Shown: positions 1 to 11,776 of the stretch, piece by piece | How the letters are laid out: each line of letters begins with the position of its first letter | How positions within the stretch are numbered: the stretch's first letter is position 1 | Source of the DNA: Ischnura elegans | Taxonomy: Eukaryota; Arthropoda; Insecta; Odonata; Coenagrionidae | Direction: 5' to 3' | Length of the DNA: 64,000 nucleotides | Assembly: GCF_921293095.1 (NCBI RefSeq) | Contig: NC_060258.1 | Location: 806,001 to 870,000 of the forward strand | Translations under genes and position numbers: made by a program | The notes under the pieces: model-generated | What the model was told of the DNA's origin: nothing | Seen by the model: only the letters and a program-made list of their open reading frames with translations | Database searches by the model: none

Positions 1-470
1 GATATTTTCTCTTTTGTTTTTCAATTGTTTTAAGTGCTGTCTACACTCCCTTTATTCACATGCTTACTGTTGAATAAAGGTTCATACGAACATGGCAAGA
101 AACATAATTGTGAGTTATCGAAATACGCAAATCAGCCCCCGGTTGGAGGTTGGGTCCATACCTTTCGAACGGCGATTAGCATTACTTTTGAATTTCGATC
201 CATTTGCATGAATTTGAAATGCTCTCCCTCCAATGCAGTTGGAGAAGAGTATACCATATTTCACTTTTGTTGGAAAAATTTCCGCCTGCAAGTCAGTAGC
301 GAGTGGAAGAAAGAAGTCGACAAAGACATCAAGAGAAAAGAACCGTTCTCATTCAAATGGCTGCTAGGGAATGTCGTACACCATATTGTGTTGTTGCTGT
401 TTTATGGGTGATATAAGAATTCTGAAGGTAAATAGGAAACATAGGCCCAAGGACCATTCGCCTAATCTAT

Positions 471-835
471 AACCATCTGCGTGTGATGGAAGCCACAATT
501 CCAGTTGCAAAGTTCAAGATAGTGAATTCGATGGAGACTTCGTAGCAGCCAATGCATAGCTCTATCCAATGAAACGTCGCTGCCCTTTTATGAGGTACAT
601 GCCAAATAAACCAGACAAATTGGGAATCAAGTACTAGGTTTTGACAGATTTTCAATCAAAATACTGCATAAATGCTTCTCCATATTGTGGCAAAGATGAA
701 GCTTGTCTATCAAATGAAACGTTGGGGAAATACAAAGTTTCTAAAGTGACCGAAACATCGAAGAATTCAGTGATAAATGTAAATTTTAACATTCATTTTC
801 CATCAATTCGGCTAGCAGAAAATTTGAAAAAGTGA
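471..835 (+). mobile_element. piggyBac transposase fragment (degenerate)
   Basis: One plus-strand frame, broken by in-frame TAG codons, reads as the middle of a PiggyBac transposase: RRCPFMRYMPNKPDKLGIKY, then VLTDFQSKYCINASPYCGKD. Family members have the equivalent of PFRGRCxFRQYMPxKPxKYGIK followed by YVLNAxxYxGK. It is preceded by an acidic, D/S-rich stretch typical of the N-terminal region, so the middle of the gene is deleted. The same fragment occurs inverted at 8.3-8.5 kb. No terminal repeats were located for this copy. Confidence 0.7.
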
Positions 836-2512
836 AAAATTTCTCTTACTTGTATTACATAAAAGTTGGAATTATTCTTGGAATTACGTAAATCTTGAAA
901 TAATTCTCAATTATTAATTTAAGTATAATTGAAAATAACATGAAAAGCTCGATGTAGCATTAGGTTTCGATTCCTTAAAGAATTCATTTATTTTTCGGAA
1001 ATACCTCTTCTCGCATTTTGATTATAAAATATAATTTCTTACGTAATTTATATGAACTTATAAAAACGGCTTGCCTTAATGAAAGTTTTCATAGCATCTT
1101 ACGATCAATTTCCAGTTTCAGGACCACACCACGCGACGAAAGAAGCGATGATTGTTTCATGTTCTAAGAGACAAGAGGCTTTATTTCATTCGTTGGTTTA
1201 ATCCATTTTGATAGAAATGTAGTACCTGCTCAATCCTGTTGAACCACATTAAATTTGATACCAATGTGTGGACACAAAATAGTTTTCCTAGATTATTCAA
1301 GGTACACAATTCACCGTGGGAAGTGATAGGTGTTCATTTGTTCAAGATTTGATTCAAAAAGTTGAATTAAATTTTTTACATCTAATACTAATCTTAAATT
1401 TACTATTTATGCCACTAAATGAAGGATTGACCGTAGAACGAGAAATATAAACTAAATGATTCTGAATTTTATTATTATTTGAAATTTCAAAACATTACTT
1501 TACCAGTAATCATGTCGGTCGGAACTGCAGTAGTAGAGATAAAGGAAGAGGAATCCTAGGTGGAAAACCGCAGCCACAGAGAACCACAGTGGATAGAGGG
1601 CCATGACTATCGAGAGTGCAATGAACCTGCAACCTATGTGGATATGGAAGAAAACCACAGGTAAATGCAAGCAGGGAAAGTGAAAACTCTGTAAATTTGT
1701 TATTATAACACATTTATTGCTCAACCATATAATTACTATCGTTAGCCATTAGAACAAAGAAAGGATGAAAGGTCGTCCTAGCACAAGGTCCGATCGACGA
1801 CAATACGTGCGGATTGTTACGAAACAACCCAGCCAGAGCAAATTCCGAGATATCCTCGTTCCCTGGTGGAAACACGCGCGACGATGAAAACATGAAAATG
1901 CCTTTTCCCCATGTCGGTGAATAAAATAATGCGCAATTGATGTTCGATGCAGCACAACCAATCACTTCCAACACAAGTTTGATCTTTATATGTGGCAACC
2001 TGACTGGACTTGCGCAATGACTCAGACGCAAGTCGACCCCTTTTCGGGAAGATTGGCAACTATATTGGTGGCTAGATGACCCGGTGAACTTACCTTCTTA
2101 TCTTCCTATCTGCAATTATTTAAGATAAGTTAAAGTATTCCTGATACGAACACAGAAGTGGATGTTAAGAGATACTAATATGGTGTAATACCTTGTGAGT
2201 GGATATGGAATGCTGCTCCTTCTTTAATTAAAGGCCACTACTTTCTTCATACTCATAATTTTTCCCACATAGCCCAGCTTCAGTGACATTCTTATTGAAA
2301 CAATTGATGCTGTGTCCCCTTACACGTCTATCCCCCACGAGGTAGGTATTCGTCTTTCTTCACTATTTCCTTTCGCGGGGATCTACACCGCATTCCCCAC
2401 CCACCAGCTGTATTACCCGACTGACCGAGATCCTCATAAGCAAGATTGACTTTCAATTCGCAAACAACACCGATTTTTAATGCCAAGGAGTGCCGATGGG
2501 CACAAGTATAAT
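836..2512. other. non-coding stretch, no recognised feature
   Basis: AT-rich sequence. Between 1,714 and 2,059 all three minus-strand frames stay open for 70 codons or more, with higher GC than the surroundings, but none resembles a known domain and no splice signals decide between them. Nothing else stands out. Confidence 0.3.
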
Positions 2513-3800
2513 AATGGTAAATGCCTTTTTCCGGGCGAGGTTTAAGTGATGCTCGGGATCTGGTTGCCGATGTTATTTTCTGAAACTAAATAGGTAAGGT
2601 AGAAAAAATATCACTGCTCTCTTACACACATTGGCGGGTTCGATAGATTTTCGTATGAAAAGATTCCGCACACCATGACTTAGTTCGAGTAATCTTCGCT
2701 TACTCGCTTCATGAGATCTAGGTTCCGATTATCACCAATAATCATACCAGTTAGAACCAGATATACAAATAGATGTGCATGAGCAACGGTGCGAGAGACA
2801 AAGTTAGATGCAGGGATTGTGTAATAAGAAAGCTCGTAGGAAAGAAGAGGAATACGTTTTCGGTAATGTAAGGGCATGGGGTACTTGTTTAGTACACTTG
2901 ACACGTCTTTTCTCTCTCTTAATTTTAGAAACCCTTGTTACAACTCTTCGCCATTCGTTTAGATTAATTACTCCGACTTTCATTTTATATAATTTTCCTA
3001 TTAGTTTATGGATTTTAAATGGAACTTGGAATTATGCCTGACCACGAGAACTTCAGGACATTTGTAATTACAAAGGAAAGGAATTTCGTTTTGTGCAAGT
3101 GAAAACTGCTATGAATGAAAAAAGGGAGTGCCTCATTAGAGAATGTATTAAAATCCGCGGAGATTTTTCAAATGCAAATGAAAAATTTAATGACGAAATA
3201 TAATGGTGATTTCATCATCACTGATCAAACTAGGCGCTCATATAGAGTAGACATGAAGAGAGCGCTAGCCTAAAAAGGGCAACATTTTGCGCAGATTGTA
3301 GTTAGTAGTATTAAAAAAACTCACCCACTCCTACAAGACGCAGTATGCGATAACTGCGTCCAGGAAAATACTGCAAAAAGTGTTTTTGTGGTTTAGAGAG
3401 CAAGTAAGTAATTTTGGTCCTGTGGTGTGCTCTAAATCTGAAAAACTCACAGCTTCATTGCGTTTGCTTACAAATACCTTGAGTGGCGTGTTTTTTTTAC
3501 TATAAGTACATTCCCATAGAGGGCAGACAGGTGGTGCAATGTGGACGAATTCTTAGAAAATGACACAGGAGATACAAATTTAGAAATAAAAGTTTTAAAA
3601 TCCCAGCCATGATGATTACATTACCCGGAGAATCACGTGTAGTTAGTTATATGCGTCCTCAAAATTTGCGTGGTGAGGCACAATTTGGAGTTTTATTTCT
3701 AATCCATAAACTTATATGAAAAAAAAACACGGATTAAACGAATGGGGATGAATTGTGGCACTGATTTCTAAGAGAGAGAAAAATATCAGCCTAAACCACG
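2513..3800. mobile_element. diverged foldback element, copy of the 23.4-kb family
   Basis: The left part (about 2,513-3,060) resembles the left arm of the element at 23.4 kb, sharing GATGTTATTTTCTGAAAC, TAGGTAAGGTAGAAAAA and TTTATGGATTTTAAA. The stretch at about 3,600-3,790 is the same end in inverse orientation (for example AATCCATAAACTTATATGA). The arms have drifted and the right arm is shortened. No coding capacity is seen in the middle. Confidence 0.55.
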
Positions 3801-5020
3801 TCACACCTCTTGGGCACACTAATTTCATTGGGACCCCTCTCCTCCACTTTGACCTTCTATATCTCTAAAACTACCGCTCACATTGAAATTACGCTCCGAA
3901 GATATCCTATCCTAGAGGTTTCCTACATTTTGAAAGAGCTTTCAAAAAATGTGAAATTTCGTTCTCTTCATTTTTTGATGGAGAAAAGAACATTTATTTC
4001 CATCTACCTTGGAAGTGGATGGATTTGTATTCACTTTCACTTTTAATTTATCTGACAGTAAAATTAGTGGCAATTTTTATAAATTCTACAATTTAAAGTG
4101 GACAGGAGGAATAAAGAGCTAATTTAACAGTTTCATCAAGAGCTATCAAGGTTTCGTAATGGATACTACGTAAAAAGATTATCATGCGCTGTATTTGTTA
4201 TTATGATAAAATAAATTAAAACACATTGGCCTAAATGCGCTAATATTATAAAATATTCTAATTAAAATTCACCTTGCCTACCTATCTTGCTCTGATTCCC
4301 TGAATACGATGTATTAACACCCTGCATTATTATTGTTTTCCTTGCTTTCACTTCACTTTCTTTCATTTCATACTACATTTTGAAATTCAACTATTTTACC
4401 TCTTCATTTTTGGACTCATTCATTTTTTGGACTCATTCATTTTTTGGACTCATGGAGAATTTAATCGAGAGCCGTCAAGAGTTTCGTGATAGGTCCTAAC
4501 TAAACTGTTCATCTTCCCAACCAACCTAGTCTGATGTCTTGGAATTGATGTCGTAACACATTGTATTATTATATATTTCCTCACTTTCTCCTTTCTTGAA
4601 AATTTTACATCTCTGAATTCAATTTGTTTACGTTTTCCTTCAATTTGAAATAGTTTTGTAGCAGACGTTTGTTTATTCAATAGTTGATTGGATCATAGAA
4701 ACGGCAAAAGTTATGTGCGAAGCCGGAAATTCCCCGGGGTAATGAACAGTCACTACAAAAAATTTTAGGATAAAGTTTTTGGCGTCACTTCTGCTTCTAG
4801 AGAAATTTTAGTTTCCATTATACTTTTTGTTTTCCTTGGTAAATCACCAAAAATATTTTATTTGCGCGTGAAGAAATATGCTCTTAGAGAGATATATTAC
4901 TTGCGAATTTATCATTCTCTTTTAAATTACGTAGGATTTAATGATTATTTAGTCCGCCCATACTACATACTTGCCCTGGTTTTCACTGTTGGTTTCCATT
5001 TTACGTATTATAAAGCCTTC
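3801..5020. repeat. AT-rich stretch with diverged tandem copies
   Basis: The segments at about 4,110-4,380 and 4,455-4,610 look like old tandem copies (shared TCAAG..TTTCGT..T, then CC.A.CTTG or CTAGTCTGAT, then a CATTATTATT tail). Between them lies a short direct repeat at about 4,402-4,454, with TTCATTTTTGGACTCA occurring three times. No gene seen. Confidence 0.4.
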
Positions 5021-5031
5021 ATAGAAATCAG

Positions 5032-5100
5032 CTACGGTGACCTAGTGGAGTAAAGGGGTGGCAGAGATTGCGATGTATGTTGGGTCGAATCCCGCAGAAG
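5032..5100 (+). repeat. tRNA-like SINE head
   Basis: GGTGACCTAGTGGAGTAAAG resembles an A box and GGGTCGAATCCC is a near-perfect B box about 40 nt later, followed by an AT-rich tail. The spacing fits a tRNA-derived SINE. The acceptor and anticodon stems do not pair well enough for a functional tRNA. Confidence 0.5.
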
Positions 5101-6330
5101 AATATTTTGTTCATATTTTTTTAGGTCCTAAACTCGTTTTGTGTTTCTTTATGTATTTAAAATAATTTTCTTCCCTGTAACTGCTTCATACACTTTTTTT
5201 AACGATTATATGTCATACAGTTAGGATTTGGGTAGGAGAAGACGCATAATTTTAATGATTGGCTATGATTTTATGAAGTAAATGGATTTGCAAAAGAGGT
5301 TAATCGTAACCGGAGAGTAAAGGGTGCATGACATTCAGCGTCGGTGTAAACATAATTGTTTAAGACTAGCGACAAAGGGTCCCGCATATCAGTGAATTGT
5401 TGAAAAACTTTCAATTTCTGTTTCCATTGTTTTTGATTGTTGGTTTGTGACGATTTTCCACAAAGAGCACAGCTTCCGCTTCGTGAGGTAGTTATAGAAG
5501 CAAATGGTTAGACACCATAAACCTAAATCTAGGTATTCGGAAAAAAGGCAGGCCAATGGTAAGGATTGGATGATAACCTGGCCTCGGTGTTGACGTACTC
5601 ATACCAACGGCAAGTGTCACTCTTTTTCTTACGTTTCTATCCACACTATGTTCTGGGTAACATTAATTAAGAAATAAATTATCATAAAATATAATAGACT
5701 AATTTGATAATTTAAAATGCACAATATTATCAGTCTCTCTATTCATTCGTTACCAGAAATATCAAATGTGCTCTAATACTCGTATGAATCACCTTTTCTC
5801 ATAATATATAGAATGGACAAAATATTAGCAATTCACGAAATGTAATAATTTTTTTCATATTCTCTGCATCCTTGAATCCTTTGAATTTCTTTGACAGTTT
5901 TATTCTTCATTTTTTTATGTTACAAAACTTTTTCACGTCAACGAAAACGGTGAAATTCCAAAAAGACTATTCTATTAGTATAATGTACCCGTTTAAAAAC
6001 AGTATTGAATACTTTTGCCGGTCTGTTAGGAATGGCTTGAGGGCAGGTTTGTGGATTTGAACACTAAGCTCCATCACACGCCTTATAACTCTTGCGTAGC
6101 TGCATCGAAATTGCCCCTTTCAGGATAAGGCAACAACTCTATGGACACAAATGAATATCCTCGCTCAAATGGGGAATCCTGTTGTCCTCAAAATTATGGA
6201 TGGCAAGAGATCAGCCACTCCTTCGCCTGTCTATCAGTGACTCGTCGCCTTCCTTGAAACGCCCTGCCCAGTAACAAACAATATTCTGGGACAAATTCAG
6301 CAGCCCAGTCATTTAAGTGACTGTATTTCC
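5101..6330. other. non-coding stretch, no recognised feature
   Basis: AT-rich sequence without a supported coding exon, RNA gene or repeat structure. A short 62-codon open frame at 5,872-6,060 has no recognisable features. Confidence 0.3.
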
Positions 6331-6337
6331 GCCCTAT

Positions 6338-6395
6338 CTAACGATCTGATCGTTGGATTATTCCTCCTTATAGAATAATCCTTCAAGATCGTTAG
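6338..6395. repeat. compound hairpin
   Basis: The outer arms CTAACGATCT (6,338-6,347) and AGATCGTTAG (6,386-6,395) are perfect inverted repeats. An inner pair, GGATTATTC (6,355-6,363) and GAATAATCC (6,373-6,381), is also perfect. The whole could fold into one stem with small bulges. It may be a small MITE remnant. Confidence 0.55.
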
Positions 6396-6419
6396 AACAT
6401 TAATGGCTTTGCCTGATTT

Positions 6420-6715
6420 CGCTAATAGTAGGACCCGCCCGCCTTTGTGACGGTGCGGTATTCTTCGTCCCTTCCCTTCCTTCCGTATCCACTCCCAGGA
6501 GGCGTCGTCGGGCTCCAATCGCGGCGGCGCCTCCTTCCTTTCTCCTTCCCGTCCTCCCCCTTCTGGGTGCAGAGGCGAAAAGCTCGCGCTTACCGGCCCT
6601 GCCCCTGGAGTGTAACCCTGCGAGCCCGCCCTGGGGGGTTGTGTTTGAATCGCTCGTAATTATTCCGAGCACGTAACCAAGGAGTCACGTGGTAAAATTA
6701 CGAGCGATTCGGAAT
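6420..6715. other. GC/CpG-rich block with inverted repeat
   Basis: GC content and CpG density jump here against an AT-rich background. At its edge AATCGCTCGTAATT (6,648-6,661) and AATTACGAGCGATT (6,696-6,709) form a perfect 14-bp inverted repeat, and CTCGTAAAA repeats follow to about 6,760. It could be a transposon end or a CpG-rich promoter; no adjoining gene was found. Confidence 0.4.
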
Positions 6716-7248
6716 TTTGGTGTGTTTCAATCACTCGTAAAAATTTCACTCGTAAAAACCCTTCGTAATTATCTGACTCGGTAGCTATCGGTCGGGATGA
6801 TTACGAAGGATTGACTACGATGGATACCAAGTAAACAACATGGCGGATTTCAGGGTGTTAATGTACGCGCATGAGAATTTTGGCGACGAGGATTTAACTG
6901 CGGAGAGAACACAGCGTAATTTCAGGAGAAGAGGAGACGCCTTTGAACTGAGTGAGAAGGAATTCAGAAACCATTTTCGCCTCAATGAACGCTGAACCCA
7001 AAACCTGATTGACGCCATACATCTCCGAAGCTTCACGGACATCAGCTGTAAGTAATGTAAACAAAGTAAGTACACAAGTTTCATGCATGAATATATATTT
7101 TTTTATTCATAGAAATTTTACAGCGATTTATGGTGGTGATCCAACGTTAAATAAGATGTGAAACGCGAATAAGCCTAACTTTATTACCGCTGTTTTCAGA
7201 ACATTCTTTCAGAACATTATTCTGCTAAGTTGGAGTGCGAAAGTTTAA

Positions 7249-9743
7249 CACTAGGAGGACGGGAGTTTCGCGCTACCTAGAAGGACGGCTAGGGGTCATT
7301 TGACCCCTAAAATGTATTATGGAATAAAACGCCTAATTTTCAACCAATATTCAGTTTAATCGTATTAATTGTTGAATCAGTTCATTAAAAACACTATTTA
7401 ACATTATTAAATATTATTTCCATCGTCAAAAGTTAATAACAATTATTTTAAAGAATCATGAATTAAACCGTATGTAGTAGTCGATTGCAAATCAAATAAT
7501 GAAAATACATACACTCAATACAAAAGTTGTGTTACATTTTTAAACAATAGGGGTACTGGGTTTACAAAATTTGCATTAAAAATTTAAAACTTATTACTTT
7601 GTTGTAAATCTCAGACAGACAGTATTTTTGCAGCGCTGTTTCCACAAAATATTTTTTGCCCAGAATGCGTTCATTGGACGATTTATTCATCTACATCTAA
7701 TTCTACACACTAACCCGCAAGCCGCTTAAAAGCGTGTGGCAGTGGGTGTTAGGACACCAGCCATTTGCACATGAAAAGGAATTTGGAAAATGGAAAGGAA
7801 ATTGGTGCAATGATTCAATTTGATGGTATTTGGCACCTTTTTCTTTTTTTGTGCCCGTGGAGATATGGCAGTTGGATTTGGAGACGTGTAAATAAATTGA
7901 TACATGCTATCCATTATATCTACTATATATTATATCCCGCTTTGTTTTTATTATGAAATAGGGTGGTCTCTGGTTTCTTTTATTCGTTTCGGAAATAATG
8001 TCGTCTGGGATCATGCTGCTGAGTGAAAGTACATTGTTATTCTAGTTTGAATGATTCTACGTAAGAGTATGGCCTAAGGTATTTTTGAACACTAGCGTTG
8101 AATGGATATTGCATGGCTATTTTAGGGGCCATGGATATTTGTGCGTCATGCCTGTTTTTTTCAGATCGTCCATGCAAGAGAAGTTTTCCATTATTTTATG
8201 ACTTCCTGCCAGCTGGATGGATGGAAAATAATTGTTACATTTATTCCTGAAGTCTTATGTTACGGTCACTTTAGTAACTATTTATTTCCCCAACCCTTGA
8301 TTTGATGGCCAATCATCATCTTTGCCACAATATGGACATTTATTTAGGCTGTATTTTCATTTCACATCTCTCAAAACCCAGTACTCGATTCCAAATTTGT
8401 CTGGTTTATTTGGAATTTACCTCATAAAAGGACAGCTGCATTTTGTTGGATAGAGCTGTGCATTTGCTATCACGCCAAAGTCACCATCGGATTCACTACC
8501 TTGGACGTCGTCGCTTCCATCACACGCAGATGTTGATGGATTGGTCAGAATGTCCTTGAACTCATGTGTACGATTCACTTCCAGACTGATCTTCAATATT
8601 CCCTACAGATATTTGAATCGCAACGATTCTCTTCTCTTCATATATTTCTCAACTTCTTACTTTCTTCCTCAACTCGCTACTGATATGCATGCAAAAAATC
8701 TACAAACGAAATCGCATTATGGTAGAATCTTCTCTAGTTGCATTGGAGGTATAGAGAGCTGGAGAGAATTAGAAATTCTTGCAAAAGGACAAAATTTTCA
8801 GAAGTAACGCTAATTGCCGTTCGAAAGGCAGGGACTCAACCGCCAACCGTATCCTGATTCGTATCTTCCAGGAACTTGCAGTAATGCTTCTTCTCCGACC
8901 TAAGTACGGATTCCATGGGTAGGATTTACAGTAGATTATTACAGTCCACCCAATTCCTCCGCCCTCTCAAAAAAAGACAGGATTTTTCCCCAGGACGCAG
9001 CGTGCAGTCACCCGCCCCAAACACCGACGGGGTCAGGCGGCACTAATGCTGGACACACGGCAAAGGGGCTAGGACAAATGACAGTGCCGTCAGGCCAGAA
9101 AAATGAAAGTTATTCGTAAACCTGATGAGGTGATATTGAAAATAATGTCTCTAAGAGCTCTGAATCTTGGACGACGGAAAACAATTCTTGGGATACGTGA
9201 CGATTTTCCGGTGTGGGTAATACAATAATCATTGAACAATAAATAAAACAAAATTAAAATATCATAATTAAATGAATTTACGCAAATCAAGGATTGAAAA
9301 GGTTTTATTTCCCTTTGCTGCCCAAAACATATCGAATGATTGTGCACAATAAGTCGCTATGCCTAGGTTTTCGAATACAGATAGGAGCCCTTGGGACGAA
9401 ACTGGCATTGAACCGGGTACTTCCAGATTCAAAATGAAGCAAATCATCTACCACACTTGCCTCGTGCTGATTATATGATATACATGGCACTGAAGTGCCC
9501 ACGGGCAAGAAAATAGCGCGAAAGCCAGTTGTGGGTCAAATGACCCCTAGCCGTCCTTCTAGGTATAACACGTCATAAAAATTTTAAACAAAACATTATT
9601 GTTGAATTTTCACTAATTTATCAAAGTATAGACCAAAATGAACAAAGTCAAAAAGTTTCAAAATATAAAAAAATATTTTAATAAGAGAAAAATTAATTTG
9701 AATTCTGAAAATGGGTCAAATGACCCCTGCCGTCCTTGTAGTG
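7249..9743 (-). mobile_element. piggyBac-like element, degenerate, TTAA target site
   Basis: A 2,495-bp element flanked by TTAA at 7,245-7,248 and 9,744-9,747. Its ends are CACTAGGAGGACGG and the inverted CACTACAAGGACGG. Subterminal copies of GGGGTCATTTGACCC lie near both ends and again at about 9,525-9,560. Minus-strand remnants of a PiggyBac transposase (CPFMR, NKPDKFGIEYWVL, NKCPYCGKDDDW) lie at 8,290-8,535 with several stops. The element is dead and has absorbed other repeats, including a tRNA-like SINE head near the right end. Confidence 0.75.
9375..9500 (-). repeat. tRNA-derived SINE head
   Basis: On the minus strand the sequence CACGAGGCAAGTGTGGTAGA resembles a pol III A box region, and CCGGTTCAATGCCAG is a good B box (GGTTCAATGCC) about 50 nt later. 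It cannot fold as a complete tRNA. It sits inside the piggyBac-like element. Confidence 0.5.
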
Positions 9744-9749
9744 TTAAGA

Positions 9750-10755
9750 AATCGTTAAAAAAGATCATGTTTCATGTAAAGAAAGGTAATGAGGAACTCC
9801 GAAAAGCGATGTGCTGACATATAAACATTAATTCTAAATTGGTGTATTTGAATTTCCCCCCAAAACAAATACTGCCGTACGCAAAGCGCGTACAATATAA
9901 ATACGTTCACTTGTTGTTTTCTCAACATTTCTGCTGGGAGTGATATGTGGTGGGGAGCCGACTTCTGGTTGTTGATAAGCAAATTGTGCCTTGCTGGAAT
10001 GATTATTTACTCAGACTGGATAAGTGCAATTGAATTGTTTTACCGTTCATCCTAAATAATTCGTTCAAAAGTGTTTTAATAGTGCTAATGTCCTTCCGTT
10101 ACCGTATTTCGCTATTTTAGGATAAGTTTATTTATTGTTCTTCAAGTTTGGCTTTGATCTTTCGTATTAGAACGGTAGTTTTGCGAAAAATATCCTCGGT
10201 CATTAGTTTATGTAGACGGGACGTTCATTACTATAGTTTTAGTGCACAAACACATGTTACTAATTCCGAGTATTGGTATCTTGTATTTAATTGTGTAACT
10301 TGGGCCTCATTACATATTAGCTTATCTCTAACTTAAAATAGCCGAATAGATAACCATGAAAATACATTAAGGTTGTTTCTCACTCGCGCATGTAACCGTG
10401 TGTGTCGACAAATGTTCAACTTTGCCTCAAGATAAACACTCATTTCATTACAGGTATTGGCTACTCTTACCGTCAATGCTGTTGGACAATAAGTGTCATA
10501 AATAGCTTATGATGCATTTATGAACATGGAGAGAAGCTTTTTGTGCCGGAGTGTGGAAGAGGTGACAAAAACTATAAATGACTATCTATTTAACGATGGG
10601 TGACCGTGGACCATAGCCCAAATTCAATATCATAGCGCTGGCGTAGGTATATACTAACTTGGTTTAAAAATTTATGAACATCCGTGAATAGTGAACGCAG
10701 TAGACTGAATGCTATATTTCTTAGGCAAGTATGTATGCGTCATGCATTAAGTGGT
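9750..10755. other. non-coding stretch, no recognised feature
   Basis: No supported coding sequence. It lies between the piggyBac-like element and the Harbinger remnant and may contain decayed parts of the latter. Confidence 0.3.
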
Positions 10756-10759
10756 TGGT

Positions 10760-10980
10760 TTTTACTGGTTATATGTGATGTATGTATTCCCTATGAAAAT
10801 CAAAGTAATAGATGGAACTCACATTTCCATGGTGGCATCTCCAAAAAAATCATGTAGTGTTAAAGGAAAGGGATTATTTAAATTATAACATATATCATTT
10901 GATTAATATGCAAGTGGTGAGTTCATGTGATTTAATTATATTTTATTTTGAAGCAACTAGGGTCAATTACTTTTTAGAAA
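10760..10980 (+). mobile_element. PIF/Harbinger transposase fragment (degenerate)
   Basis: One frame reads MKIKVIDGTHISMVASPKKS, which matches the first catalytic block of Harbinger (DDE_Tnp_4) transposases, usually xxIDGTHIPIxxP. After a frameshift the downstream frame gives INMQVVSSCDLIIFYFEATR, matching the block usually written NxQxVCDxxxxI. The gene is truncated on both sides and carries stops. Element ends were not identified. Confidence 0.65.
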
Positions 10981-11547
10981 TTTATATTGTAACCCATTAC
11001 CTGCTGAATGATATTTTAAGTGTCAATGAGTAGCCTAATGAGCTTCTTACATTGACTTACCTAGCTGGTTTTCCGAAATAGAATATAATTATTATATATC
11101 CATGATTATACAAATTGAAACCATGCATATCTACTATGTTCTATAGCAATATATCTCCAAAGCAATAGATCCTCTAATAGCTATGAATAGCCTTAGGAGG
11201 CATGTTAGAATAAGATTATTTTGACTCATCTTACCTTGCTTTGATTTTAATGGTTTCTGTTCAATTTTTAATCTGAAGGTTTTGATATTTTGCTTTTCTG
11301 TTACTGTTGTATTTTTAATTTTTCAGATTGACTCAACCAGATTCTCCCAGGTTCAAATTTGGGTGAGGCTTCTGGACAACCCCTACTAAATCATAACATT
11401 TAAAATACTAATCCAAAGGATGCTGTTCAGTGGTTGTTTGGTTGACGAATTATTTCAATGGAAATACTCTGGTGTGCATTTTTCTCAGAATACCAATCTT
11501 TGTATAAATAATAATTCTTAGATTTACTAGGAAGTCTACCATCTGTA

Positions 11548-11776
11548 AAGGCCTGGTTACATGATACATTAACATGCACTAGTTAATGCTTAAATGATTG
11601 AATGCGTGAATGAACATGAAAATGCACGGTATAACCACCAGACTTGTGTGAACGCAGGAACAGAAAATAGAACCTGTTCTAATGTGGTTCATGCATTTGT
11701 ATATGTTCTGTTCCACCAAAATCGTTCATGATTTCACTCATTAACTATGTGTTTATGTACCGTGTAACCAGGCCTT
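11548..11776. mobile_element. MITE with AAGGCCTGGTTACA ends
   Basis: A 229-bp non-coding element. The left end AAGGCCTGGTTACATGATAC is mirrored at the right by an inverted AAGGCCTGGTTACACGGTAC, followed by matching TTAATG and CATGAA blocks inside. The flanks (TAA against TCA) hint at a 3-bp target duplication with one change, which would fit a Harbinger type, but this is uncertain. Confidence 0.65.

Noticed and set aside
34..411. 125-codon open frame on the plus strand
   Set aside because: No domain, signal or splice support; it lies next to a degenerate piggyBac fragment and is likely chance.
4402..4454. CRISPR-like direct repeats
   Set aside because: Three adjacent copies without unique spacers in a eukaryotic AT-rich region; a simple tandem repeat.
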